A DNA stretch of 14,839 nucleotides from Clostridia bacterium (GTDB lineage: Bacteria > Bacillota > Clostridia > Oscillospirales > Acutalibacteraceae), in assembly GCA_024689165.1 (NCBI GenBank), contig JAILDS010000134.1, positions 1 to 14,839 of the forward strand, written 5' to 3'. The position numbers were made by a program, and so were the translations under genes. Numbering within the stretch: position 1 is the first letter of the stretch; the number at the start of each line of letters is the position of its first letter. The notes beneath the pieces are model-generated. The model ran no database searches. It had not been told where the DNA came from and worked only from the letters and a program-made list of their open reading frames with translations. This document shows positions 1 through 7,452 of the stretch, one piece after another.

Positions 1-250
1 AAAACACCGTCAGCGCGTAGGCCGCAGCGAAGGGCAGCACCGACGACAGGTCGCCCTCGGTCACGAACACGTCGAGGGCGTACCGCTCGAAAAGCGGCAT
101 GGCGACGTCCGCCGCGCTGCCCGCGAGGCCGCATACGATCATCGCCGCCATGATCCCGCGGCGTTCTTTTATGAAAGGTGCGAGGCGGGCGACCTGACGC
201 CAGATCCCGAGCTTCGAGCTCTTCTTGCCGAGCTTAGCGGTTGAGTTCAT
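1..250 (-). CDS. ABC exporter half-transporter, N-terminal part only (cut by left window edge)
   Basis: The first 83 residues are visible, starting at an ATG whose complement is at 248-250 and running off the left edge. The sequence opens with a basic cytosolic tail (KLGKKSSKLGIWRQVARL). A first membrane segment of the kind that begins a type IV ABC exporter follows (MAAMIVCGLAGSAADVAMPLF), with the charged extracytoplasmic continuation leading into a second hydrophobic segment. The nucleotide-binding domain lies outside the window. The ATG overlaps the TGA stop of the upstream ABC gene by 4 bp (ATGA), which indicates translational coupling and a heterodimeric pair. Because the upstream subunit has an Asn in place of the catalytic Glu, this partner is expected to carry the intact Walker B glutamate and possibly a degenerate signature motif. 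That expectation cannot be tested here. Confidence 0.85.
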   Translation of the reverse strand, partial: MNSTAKLGKKSSKLGIWRQVARLAPFIKERRGIMAAMIVCGLAGSAADVAMPLFERYALDVFVTEGDLSSVLPFAAAYALTVF

Positions 251-2067
251 AGCGCGCCTTTCCCGCCCGGGCCGGGCGACGCCGGGAGGGCGTCCTGAGC
301 GGCGCACACGTCGCGGTAAAGCCCCGGCTGAGCGGCGAGCTCGCCGTGCGTGCCGAGGCTCACGAGCCTGCCGCCGTCGAAAACGGCGATTTTGTCGCAG
401 TCCCTGAGGGTGCTTATCCTGTGCGAGATGATTATCACGGTCGCGCCGGACAGCTCGCCGGCAAGGTTCCGGCGTATGGCCGCGTCGGTTTTCGCGTCCA
501 CCGCGGAAAGAGCGTTGTCAAGGATGTATATCCTGCGTTTGGAAGCAACGGCGCGGGCGATGGCGGTCCTCTGCCGCTGCCCGCCCGAAAGCGTGACGCC
601 CTTTTCCCCGACAGGCGTGTCAAAGCCCTTTTCGAACTCCGCGACGGCGTGCGTCAGCTGCGCGGCATCCGCCGCGGCGAGCATGGCCTCGCGGCCGATC
701 TCCTCGGGCGACATGGTTATATTCCCGGCGATCGTGTCGGAAAACAGGAAGGGCTCCTGTGTTACGAAGGCGACGCCGCGCCTCAGACACGAAAGCGAGA
801 TATCTCCCAGCGGGACCCCGGAGATAGTGATCTTTCCCTCGGTCGGCTCGTAAAAACCGTCCAGAAGCATCGCGAGCGTCGATTTGCCGGAGCCGGTGGC
901 GCCCAGCACGCCGAGCGTCGAGCCCGGCGGGACCGAAAAGCTTACACCGTCGAGGACCCTTCTGCCGTCGAAGTCGAGCGACACGTTGTCAAATACTATC
1001 TCTCCGGTCAGGTCGGCGTCTCTGCCGCCGGAGCGCTCAAGCTCGGGCGAGTCGTAGATATACGCCACCCTCTCGGCGGAAACGCCCGCCTTGGAAAGCT
1101 CGGTCAGAAGGCGGCCGAGCTGGCGGACCGGCCAGGTCAGCATGGCGTTGTATGAGATAAATGCGACGTACTCGCCGCTCGAAATGCTCCCGGAAACGCA
1201 CATATACGCGCCGGTCAGTATCAGCGCGAGCAGCTGCAGCCCCATTATCACGTCGGAAAACGCCCAGTAGCGGCTGAGCCTTTTGCCGAGGCTCACCCAG
1301 AGCCCGGTGTAGTACCTGTTGTGGGCGGTGAGCCGCTCGTATTCCCTGCCCTCTCCTGTGTACGCCCGTACGAGCCTGGCCCCGGCGAGGTTTTCCGAAA
1401 CGATGGCGCTGAGCTTTCCCTCGTTCTCGTCGCAGACCGTGAAATCCTTTTTCACGCGGTTGTGGAACACGAAGGAGTAAACGAAGACGACGGGCATCGG
1501 CAGTACCGCCACGAGCGCGAGCCTCAGGTCCATCGAGAACATGAAGCCGACGGACATGGAGATCAGAAGGGCGAGCCGCAGTATGTTCGTCAGCTGTTCG
1601 CTGATGAACGAACGCAGCGTTTCCATATCGTTGGTGCAGCGCGACAGCAGGTCGCCGGTGGAGTTTTTCATGTGCCACGACACGCTCAGCCGCTCGAGAC
1701 GGTCGAAGACGGCGGTGCGCATTTTTTCAATGAACAGCTGCGAGCCCTTTGCGTTTTCGACCCGGAACAGGTACACGCTCAGGACGCGCAGTGCGGCAAC
1801 GAACAGCAGCAAAGCTGCGGGGAACCACAGCGGGACGCCCGCGGCGCCTCCGAACAGCCCCAGTACCCACGCGGCGGCGGCGGACAGGCCCTCCTCCGAA
1901 CGCGGTATGACGTTGTCGAGGGTCACGCGGATGATCTGCGGCGTCAGCATGTCGCACAGGGCCGTGAAGCCTGCGCACACGGCGCAGAAAACGAAATAAC
2001 CCCACGTCCCGCGCAGAAAGCGCAGGATCATGGAGCGGGTGCGGTTCGCGTTGCCGGGATTTTTCAT
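247..2067 (-). CDS. ABC exporter half-transporter with degenerate catalytic site (fused TMD-NBD, heterodimer type)
   Basis: This is a 606-residue type IV ABC exporter: transmembrane domain roughly residues 15-325, nucleotide-binding domain roughly 355-590. The motifs seen are Walker A GATGSGKST (389-397), Q-loop VTQEP (Gln437), signature LSGGQRQR (493-500), Walker B RRIYILD (Asp517), D-loop SAVD (521-524) and H-loop SHR (His549). The residue after Walker B Asp517 is Asn518, where an active exporter has Glu. Heterodimeric exporters of the BmrCD, LmrCD and TM287/288 kind carry such a replacement (usually Asp) in one subunit, so this should be the subunit with the degenerate Walker B. The substrate cannot be read from the sequence; drugs, lipids or lipid-linked glycans are all possible. 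The ATG at 2067-2065 has no clear Shine-Dalgarno at normal spacing. The frame stays open for 15 codons upstream but offers no better start. It follows B4 after 48 bp, the widest gap in the window. Confidence 0.93.
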   Translation of the reverse strand: MKNPGNANRTRSMILRFLRGTWGYFVFCAVCAGFTALCDMLTPQIIRVTLDNVIPRSEEGLSAAAAWVLGLFGGAAGVPLWFPAALLLFVAALRVLSVYLFRVENAKGSQLFIEKMRTAVFDRLERLSVSWHMKNSTGDLLSRCTNDMETLRSFISEQLTNILRLALLISMSVGFMFSMDLRLALVAVLPMPVVFVYSFVFHNRVKKDFTVCDENEGKLSAIVSENLAGARLVRAYTGEGREYERLTAHNRYYTGLWVSLGKRLSRYWAFSDVIMGLQLLALILTGAYMCVSGSISSGEYVAFISYNAMLTWPVRQLGRLLTELSKAGVSAERVAYIYDSPELERSGGRDADLTGEIVFDNVSLDFDGRRVLDGVSFSVPPGSTLGVLGATGSGKSTLAMLLDGFYEPTEGKITISGVPLGDISLSCLRRGVAFVTQEPFLFSDTIAGNITMSPEEIGREAMLAAADAAQLTHAVAEFEKGFDTPVGEKGVTLSGGQRQRTAIARAVASKRRIYILDNALSAVDAKTDAAIRRNLAGELSGATVIIISHRISTLRDCDKIAVFDGGRLVSLGTHGELAAQPGLYRDVCAAQDALPASPGPGGKGAL

Positions 2068-2115
2068 GAGACGGGCATATTGCAGGGATTGGATTTCTGT
2101 TTGGGGCGTCCTCTT

Positions 2116-2862
2116 TCAGTCATATAAGAATTTATCGCGTTTTTTTATGAATGAGGCGACGAAATCGCAGACCAGCGGTTCACGTTTTTCATACAGGACC
2201 ACAAGGCCGGCGATCCAGAACAGCGGAACGTAAAACTCCGTATGATCCTCATTGTCGAAGAACAGGAACAGAACGCCGCTCTGGACGAGAGTTATCATCG
2301 CGAACAGATAAACCGTTTTGGAATCCCTGCGCGCCGAAGCGTAGGGGGACTTTCCGGAGCTCTTCGACCGGCGGATAACTATAAACAGGACTGCCAGCGC
2401 GAGAAAAAGAAAGCGTCCGTATGTGACGATCCTGCTCGCGTCGATCCTGTTTACGACCGCGACGGCGATCAGGACGGCAAAATAAGCCGTCACTACGGCG
2501 TTCAGGGCAAAACTGCGGCGGTTCTGACCGATCTTCGGGGGAACTCCTGCCAGAACGACGAACAGCGAGGCGGACAAGAGCGGGAAAAATACCGACAGCC
2601 TTGTGATATCATAGCCGAACAATCCCCCGTACAGCGCGGCGAGACCGGCAGGTCCGGCAAGCGAAACAGCGAGCCGTATCCCGAAGGAAGGGACCGTCAG
2701 ACAGATAACGTACATGGCAAGGAAAAACACAGCCCCGGCGCCGTAGACGATCATTTCCTTGCTCTCGAGCTTGATCTCCTTGTATAAAAAGATCGCCTGC
2801 GTCGCGAAAAGGAAAAGCAGCGCCGCCGGAAGAAAAAGCCTGTTTTTCAGCTCCGTCTTCAT
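2116..2862 (-). CDS. Family B small polytopic membrane protein, copy B4
   Basis: This 248-residue protein is very hydrophobic, with about eight predicted membrane segments and a basic loop (RRSKSSGKSPYASARR) before the last hairpin. I do not recognise a named family. Its C-terminal portion matches B1 and B2 in pattern: a basic stretch, then TVYLFAMITLVQSG, a short polar turn, a W-containing segment (VPLFWIAGLVVLYEK), P-L-V-C and a basic tail. The ATG at 2862-2860 was chosen because AAAGGGGGCGG lies just upstream (2866-2876). The frame extends further upstream, but that part overlaps A6 and has coding character of A6 only. It begins 13 bp after A6 and is the last membrane-array gene before the ABC exporter genes. 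Likely inner-membrane partner of the family A proteins, by inference from repeated adjacency. Confidence 0.85.
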   Translation of the reverse strand: MKTELKNRLFLPAALLFLFATQAIFLYKEIKLESKEMIVYGAGAVFFLAMYVICLTVPSFGIRLAVSLAGPAGLAALYGGLFGYDITRLSVFFPLLSASLFVVLAGVPPKIGQNRRSFALNAVVTAYFAVLIAVAVVNRIDASRIVTYGRFLFLALAVLFIVIRRSKSSGKSPYASARRDSKTVYLFAMITLVQSGVLFLFFDNEDHTEFYVPLFWIAGLVVLYEKREPLVCDFVASFIKKRDKFLYD

Positions 2863-2865
2863 TCT

Positions 2866-2876
2866 CCGCCCCCTTT
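2866..2876 (-). promoter_or_regulatory. Ribosome binding site fixing the B4 start
   Basis: The minus strand reads AAAGGGGGCGG just before the ATG at 2862. It overlaps the TGA stop of A6 (2876-2878). It argues against the longer frame that would start inside A6. Confidence 0.7.
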
Positions 2877-4141
2877 CAGCAGTAAGCCCACAGGTTGACG
2901 AGGGCGTAGGACAGGAAGTAGACGAAAAACGGAACGGAGGAGCTTGCCCTTTCAAGCGAGCCGAACACGTCCGCGGCAAGCTCCGGCTCGCGCCTGAGCA
3001 GATACAAAAACAGTGTGAAAGCTATAAGAAAGGCGTGCGTGCACCAGCGGACGAGGTCCGGCGAGTAGAGGCTGCCCGTCACGGCGGTGAAAACGGGCTG
3101 TATCATCATCAGCACGACGCACAGCCTTTTGAGCCTGCGCCCGCGCAGGACTTTGAAGAACCGCGCCATACGCCTGTAATAGAACACCGCCGCCGGGGTC
3201 CCGACGGAAAAAATCAGGGCGAGCCGCAGAGCGAAAGCCAGGGGATCAAGAGAGTATTCCCATATGGTGAAGCTGCATTTCGAGATGACGATCTTTATCA
3301 GCCTCTCGACCGGGGACGCGATGGCGAAGACCTCAGACGGTATGACCTCTCTCATCTTGTACCAATTGAAGAGGGAGTATTCGTAATAAAGGACATAATC
3401 ACCGCCCCTGTCCTTCACAAGCTGCCCGAACTCCTCCATCGTCATAGGCAGACCGTCGGACTGGAACAGGATGAAATAAATGAGCAGCACCCCCGTAGCC
3501 GCCAGGCACAGGGCGGCGACGGCGATATACCCCGCCCGTGAGCGGCGGTCCTCCGCAGCGGAGATCCTGTAAAGCAGCAGTATCGAAAAACCGGCGACGT
3601 AACACAGGACCGCCGAAAAATGCACGAGCAGGCTGAGGACGAACAGTACGGGTATCAGAAAACGCAGGGCTTTCCTGTCCAGGAAAAAGATGAACATCGC
3701 GGAAAAGAACAGCCAGTAGGAGTCGAGCATTCCCAGCTCGTCGGTAAAAATCGCGAACGTCAGCATCCCGGACATATAGAAAAGGACGAGTATCATCGAC
3801 GCTCGCAGGTATTTCTTCTCAACAGAGTGCATGAAGCGCTCAAGAAGGAAGGCGGCGAAAATGAAGAACAGGATTATCAGGACGGCTTCGTATACCGTTA
3901 TCAGCGTTTCCGAGGTGCGGTCGCCGAATATCCCGTAAAAAATCGCCCCGGGCAGAAGCTGCGAGCGGAAGCCGAGGTTTTTGAAGTCCACTATGTGATA
4001 GGTGTAAACGATGTCGCTGACCGTCCACGTACCGCAGCGGTTGACTATGCAGACGTTATACACGACCAGATACGCGAAAAAGAAGACCGCGTATCTGTGC
4101 CGCGTGAAAAAACCGGCGGTTCTTTCGCGCAGGACCGGCAT
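2876..4141 (-). CDS. Family A polytopic membrane protein, copy A6 (putative outer-face transferase)
   Basis: This 421-residue protein has about ten to eleven membrane segments and a basic cytosolic N-terminus. Signature positions are VDF with Asp52 followed by GFRSQLLPG, GMLD (Asp140), VHFSA (His174), MEEF (236-238), a YYEYS motif around 252-256, and D-L-V-R-W-C-T-H (Asp362, Arg365, His369). It resembles A1 most: both have three residues between VD[YF] and GF where the other copies have two, the FYGIFG motif, the GLPMT insertion before EEF, FAI-x-SPV, and a DLVRW-HAFLIAFTL C-terminal segment. The ATG at 4141-4139 is preceded by AAGGGGGTGG at 5 bp. The open frame continues upstream to 4495 only as a shadow of A5. 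Activity unknown. An outer-face polyprenyl-linked glycosyltransferase or a Wzy/EpsG-like enzyme is the best guess. Confidence 0.87.
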   Translation of the reverse strand: MPVLRERTAGFFTRHRYAVFFFAYLVVYNVCIVNRCGTWTVSDIVYTYHIVDFKNLGFRSQLLPGAIFYGIFGDRTSETLITVYEAVLIILFFIFAAFLLERFMHSVEKKYLRASMILVLFYMSGMLTFAIFTDELGMLDSYWLFFSAMFIFFLDRKALRFLIPVLFVLSLLVHFSAVLCYVAGFSILLLYRISAAEDRRSRAGYIAVAALCLAATGVLLIYFILFQSDGLPMTMEEFGQLVKDRGGDYVLYYEYSLFNWYKMREVIPSEVFAIASPVERLIKIVISKCSFTIWEYSLDPLAFALRLALIFSVGTPAAVFYYRRMARFFKVLRGRRLKRLCVVLMMIQPVFTAVTGSLYSPDLVRWCTHAFLIAFTLFLYLLRREPELAADVFGSLERASSSVPFFVYFLSYALVNLWAYC

Positions 4142-4146
4142 CGTTT

Positions 4147-4156
4147 CCACCCCCTT
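4147..4156 (-). promoter_or_regulatory. Ribosome binding site fixing the A6 start
   Basis: The minus strand reads AAGGGGGTGG five bases before the ATG at 4141. It decides the start against a 118-codon upstream extension that would overlap A5. Its first base lies within the A5 stop codon. Confidence 0.75.
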
Positions 4157-5409
4157 TAATAGATAGTATACATGCTCAGCGTCGCGTACGCGATGCAGTA
4201 AATCTTCAGCCACGCGGAACCGGCGTAAGGCTCCAGAAGTCCGAAGAACAGCTCCCTGTCGGTTTCGGAATAATAAAGGACTGCCAGCACGCATGTAAAA
4301 GCCACGATAAAGGCATGCGAGTACCAGCGCGTGATATCCTCCGAAAACGGGATCGCGACGACTACGATGACGGGGAACAGCAGGGTCATGGCCCAAGCGC
4401 AGAAACTGCGCAGGAAGCCGCCGGAGGCGCGGAACCGGCACAGGTGGAACCTGCCGAAAAGCACCGCGACGGGAGAAAGCACCGCAAGACCGCAAAGGAA
4501 GGACAGCGGGTGTATCGCTCCGCGGCTGAAAAGCACACCGATATTGAGCTTCACGCGGTAATAAGCCGACATGATCAGTCTCATCGCCGGAGATAGCCCG
4601 TCGAGCGCGCCTTCGGGGATGTACTGGTTGCCCAGATAGTTCCCGAACAATGCGTAGTCGAAATAATAAAAGCTGTCGCTGCCGTTTTCAAGCAGTTTTT
4701 CGTGGAACTCGTCTATCGGGACGATAAGCTCCGTCTCACGGGCGGAAACGAACACGAACAGCGCGGCGGCGCCGGCAAGGGATAGAGCGAGAACGACAAA
4801 AAAACCTGCCCGGCGGCGGCGGTCCTCCTCTACGGACGCCCTGAAAAGCAGCACGATGCTCATGAGGGGGATATAGCATATCAGCGCCGCGTTATGGACA
4901 AGCACCGACAGTGCGAACAGCAGCGGGATAAGTAAACGAAGTACGCTATGCTCAAGAAAAAAGAAAAACAGCAGAGCGAACAGCAGCCAGAACGTGTCCA
5001 TCAGTCCGAGCGTTTTGGTGAAGATTGCGAAGGAATACGCGCCGGACAAAAAGAACAAGACCAGAAGGAACGCGGAGGATCGCCGTTTTTCCGGCATACG
5101 GGACATGAATCTCTGCAAAAGGACTGCAAGCAGCGCGAAGCAGACGAGAACGACCGCGGTCATGAACGCCGTCGCGGTCTCCCGGTCGGCGTGATCGCGG
5201 AACAAAAAACGGAATATCGCCCCGGGCAGCAGTTTGGTGGCGAAGCCGAAGGAGTAATCTACCGCGTAAAAAGAATAGATCGCGGTGTCATCGACCTCCC
5301 ACGGGACGAACCGGTTCACCGCGGCAACTGCGTAAACGACCGCGTATGCGAAAAAAAAGATCGCAAAGCGGTTCTTGTACAGCACGTTTTTCTTGTTCGT
5401 CGCGGACAA
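4156..5409 (-). CDS. Family A polytopic membrane protein, copy A5 (TTG start)
   Basis: This 417-residue paralogue has the family pattern: VDYSFGF (Asp51) then KLLPGAIF, GLMD (Asp138), VHNAA (His172), IDEF (232-235), YFDYALF (249-255) and D-I-T-R-W-Y-S-H (Asp358, Arg361, His365). The spacing of the first four motifs is the same as in A2 and A3, so it groups with them rather than with A1/A6. The otherwise constant Phe after the intramembrane His is Asn here. The start is TTG (complement of 5407-5409), supported by GAAGGGAG eight bases upstream; no ATG in the frame sits behind a comparable site. It ends with a short YTIY tail after a final hydrophobic segment. It lies 14 bp after B3 and 14 bp before A6. 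Function inferred only as for the family. Confidence 0.86.
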   Translation of the reverse strand: MSATNKKNVLYKNRFAIFFFAYAVVYAVAAVNRFVPWEVDDTAIYSFYAVDYSFGFATKLLPGAIFRFLFRDHADRETATAFMTAVVLVCFALLAVLLQRFMSRMPEKRRSSAFLLVLFFLSGAYSFAIFTKTLGLMDTFWLLFALLFFFFLEHSVLRLLIPLLFALSVLVHNAALICYIPLMSIVLLFRASVEEDRRRRAGFFVVLALSLAGAAALFVFVSARETELIVPIDEFHEKLLENGSDSFYYFDYALFGNYLGNQYIPEGALDGLSPAMRLIMSAYYRVKLNIGVLFSRGAIHPLSFLCGLAVLSPVAVLFGRFHLCRFRASGGFLRSFCAWAMTLLFPVIVVVAIPFSEDITRWYSHAFIVAFTCVLAVLYYSETDRELFFGLLEPYAGSAWLKIYCIAYATLSMYTIY

Positions 5410-5417
5410 ATCTGCTG

Positions 5418-5425
5418 CTCCCTTC
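5418..5425 (-). promoter_or_regulatory. Ribosome binding site for the TTG start of A5
   Basis: The minus strand reads GAAGGGAG with an 8-base spacer to TTG at 5409-5407. This is what supports a non-ATG start. It overlaps the TGA stop of B3 (5424-5426). Confidence 0.7.
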
Positions 5426-6176
5426 AGGCTGCGGAGAAAAAGACAAAGGGCTTGACGGACGGGCAGGCGTCAAAAAACAGTACCGCCGTCAGAAAGGACG
5501 GGAAAGCTAAAAACACCGTATCGTGGAAGTGCACGTTGAAAAACAGCGCTAAGAACAGCGCTCCGGACGCTGCGGTCAGGGCGGCGGTCGTCAGGACTGA
5601 CGCGGCGCGTTTCCTGTGAGGGATCCCGGATCTTGCCCTCTTACCGGACAAACGCACGCGGCAGAACACAAAAAACGCGGCAAACAGAAGCAGGATCGCT
5701 GCGGCGGCGCAGTCCGAGGGCCTGAATGAGAGCGACCCTGCGGACCGTATAAAAAAGGCCGCTGCAGCCACAATGACATACAGTCCGTAAACAAAGCTCT
5801 GCAGGACGTACCTGTCGTCTGCGGGAGACTTTTTCACAGAGTGTTTATTTTTCGACTTCTCCGTTACAAGCATGGAAATCGTCAGGAGAGCGGGGACGCA
5901 GAAACAATAATATACCATCACCGCCTCCGGGGTCAACACATCCGCCCCCACTCCCGGAAAAAGGGCGGGGAACAGCAGCGCCGCCGGAACGAAAACGGAT
6001 ATATTTTTTAGTAAAATCCCGGTAAAAGATCGCGCGAGCGCAGCGGATACGGCAAAGACGGCAAAAAGGATCAGGTTAGCCGCGTGCATCTTTTCACCGG
6101 CAAAAACCGAGTTTACCCACAGGCACGCCGCATAACACGGCGCGGACAACGAAATGAAAAGGTATTTTTTATTCAC
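5424..6176 (-). CDS. Family B small polytopic membrane protein, copy B3 (GTG start, divergent)
   Basis: This 250-residue, strongly hydrophobic protein has about eight membrane segments, with basic loops at EKSKNKHSVKKS and near GKRARSGIPHRKR. Its position, size, topology and basic loop before the last hairpin match B2 and B4. The sequence match is weak: the C-terminal hairpin (ASVLTTAALTAASG, then FHDTVFLAF) can be laid over the other copies only loosely, and the tail stops at PFVFFSAA without their basic end. Membership in family B is therefore less certain than for B1, B2 and B4. The start is GTG (complement of 6174-6176) behind AAGGAGG at a 10-base spacer. It sits between A4 (27 bp upstream) and A5. 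No enzymatic motif seen. Confidence 0.78.
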   Translation of the reverse strand: MNKKYLFISLSAPCYAACLWVNSVFAGEKMHAANLILFAVFAVSAALARSFTGILLKNISVFVPAALLFPALFPGVGADVLTPEAVMVYYCFCVPALLTISMLVTEKSKNKHSVKKSPADDRYVLQSFVYGLYVIVAAAAFFIRSAGSLSFRPSDCAAAAILLLFAAFFVFCRVRLSGKRARSGIPHRKRAASVLTTAALTAASGALFLALFFNVHFHDTVFLAFPSFLTAVLFFDACPSVKPFVFFSAA

Positions 6177-6186
6177 AGCCGTTCCG

Positions 6187-6193
6187 CCTCCTT
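6187..6193 (-). promoter_or_regulatory. Ribosome binding site for the GTG start of B3
   Basis: The minus strand reads AAGGAGG ten bases before GTG at 6176-6174, a near-perfect Shine-Dalgarno that supports the non-ATG start. It lies in the 27-bp gap after A4. Confidence 0.72.
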
Positions 6194-6203
6194 TCCCGAA
6201 ATA

Positions 6204-7451
6204 TCACAGCTGCTGCTGCAGCGGCACAGTATACGGGTCAGCCACCGCTCCCGCGTAAAAGAAAAGTACGATAACTACTAGCCAATAACCTGCCGAGGAA
6301 AAGACGGCCTTGAGTCTTTCGATCCCCTCGCGGTATTCATAATACATGACAAGGAAAAACCAGACCATGAGGATGATGCAGGAATGCCCGAGCCAGCGTG
6401 TATTGTCTGTGGAAAACAGGAAGCCGACAGCCTCCACTACCAGCGACAGCGCCGCAGCCGCGACGGTCAGGAGCCTTTTGAAAAAAACGCTCTCGCGCTT
6501 TATATAACTGAACAGGAACCGGAACAGGAACGCCTGCAGGGGCAGCGCGAACAGGTTCGCGACAAAAAACCTGTTGGAGATACCGGAGGAGAAGGTTATC
6601 TGCATTTGACGGAACAGCGAAGAAATGAGTCCGGCGGAGGAATTATCTATCCCGGAGTAGCGCTCCACGAAAAAGTCTGCGTCGGCGGGGATATAATCGT
6701 AAAAGTAATATGTAAAATAGTGGGCGTACGCGCTGCGCTCTCCGGTCACGACTCTCTCGAACTCGTCAAGAGTGACGGCGATGTTATTCTTGTCGCCGAG
6801 TATGAAATACAGGGTCAGACCGGTTCCGAGGACCAGACACACGGTAAAAAGTATGAGAAATGAGATCCGATCGCGCTTTTCCTCCGACATTGAATAATAA
6901 AGCAGGATAATGAGCAGCAGGGCGGCGACGAAACATATCAGAGCGGCGAAATGAGTCATTATCATTAAGACAACGAATACCGGGACGACGAACCGGAGAT
7001 ACCTGTTCTTGAGCAGCAGTACGGAGAGGAAGAACAGGAACGCCCAGTGGAAATCGAGCATGCCGAACTGTTTTGTCAGCATCGGAATGGAAAACGGCCC
7101 GGTCAGGAACAGAACGGCGAGTATCGTCCTTTCCGCTTTATAGTCGGGAAATGCGAGCAGAAATTTTTCCGCCAGATAAGCCAGAAGCAGATAGAACAGC
7201 AGGTAAAGGACCGTCAGGTAGATATTTACCGCTGTTTTTGAATACACTCCGACGAGCAGAGAATAAACAGTCCCCGCCAGCATCCTGCTGCAGAAACCGA
7301 GGGAATAATCCACCGCGTAAAACGAATAAGTTATCTCATTGACCTGCGGCAGCTTCCCGTCCCAAAGGATAAGCACGTTGTAAGCGACCATAAACGCCCA
7401 CACTCCGAAAAGGAGGCGGTGCTTACAAAAGAAGCGCTTTATCCCTGACAT
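6204..7451 (-). CDS. Family A polytopic membrane protein, copy A4 (most divergent copy)
   Basis: This 415-residue paralogue keeps the constant polar residues: VDYSLGF (Asp48), GMLD (Asp133), THFAA (His167), LDEF (228-231) and D-N-T-R-W-L-G-H (Asp349, Arg352, His356). It departs elsewhere. The N-R-x-x-P-W element after the first membrane segment is replaced by a WDGKLP stretch, LPG becomes LAG, the YWDYS motif becomes YFTYYF, and HAF becomes HSC. Retention of the ionisable residues despite general drift suggests they matter for activity. The ATG at 7451-7449 follows GGGAGGAA. A longer frame to 7628 exists but overlaps B2 and is dismissed. It starts 1 bp after the B2 stop. The C-terminus carries a short LQQQL tail not seen in other copies. 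Confidence 0.86.
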   Translation of the reverse strand: MSGIKRFFCKHRLLFGVWAFMVAYNVLILWDGKLPQVNEITYSFYAVDYSLGFCSRMLAGTVYSLLVGVYSKTAVNIYLTVLYLLFYLLLAYLAEKFLLAFPDYKAERTILAVLFLTGPFSIPMLTKQFGMLDFHWAFLFFLSVLLLKNRYLRFVVPVFVVLMIMTHFAALICFVAALLLIILLYYSMSEEKRDRISFLILFTVCLVLGTGLTLYFILGDKNNIAVTLDEFERVVTGERSAYAHYFTYYFYDYIPADADFFVERYSGIDNSSAGLISSLFRQMQITFSSGISNRFFVANLFALPLQAFLFRFLFSYIKRESVFFKRLLTVAAAALSLVVEAVGFLFSTDNTRWLGHSCIILMVWFFLVMYYEYREGIERLKAVFSSAGYWLVVIVLFFYAGAVADPYTVPLQQQL

Positions 7452-7452
7452 A

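Noticed and set aside
2068..2115. Possible terminator or promoter in the 48-bp gap before the ABC genes
   Set aside because: No GC-rich hairpin followed by T residues and no convincing -35/-10 pair could be seen on the minus strand.
2863..2979. N-terminal extension of B4 to 2979
   Set aside because: It overlaps the end of A6 and reads as non-membrane, Cys/Ser/Pro-rich sequence. The ATG at 2862 has AAAGGGGGCGG in front of it.
4142..4495. N-terminal extension of A6 to 4495
   Set aside because: The extra residues overlap A5, are Arg/Pro-rich and do not match other family A N-termini. A strong ribosome binding site precedes ATG 4141.
6206..6224. Short CTG/CAG trinucleotide run at the 3' end of A4
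   Set aside because: Only about four repeat units and explained by the LQQQL codons. Too short to call a microsatellite.
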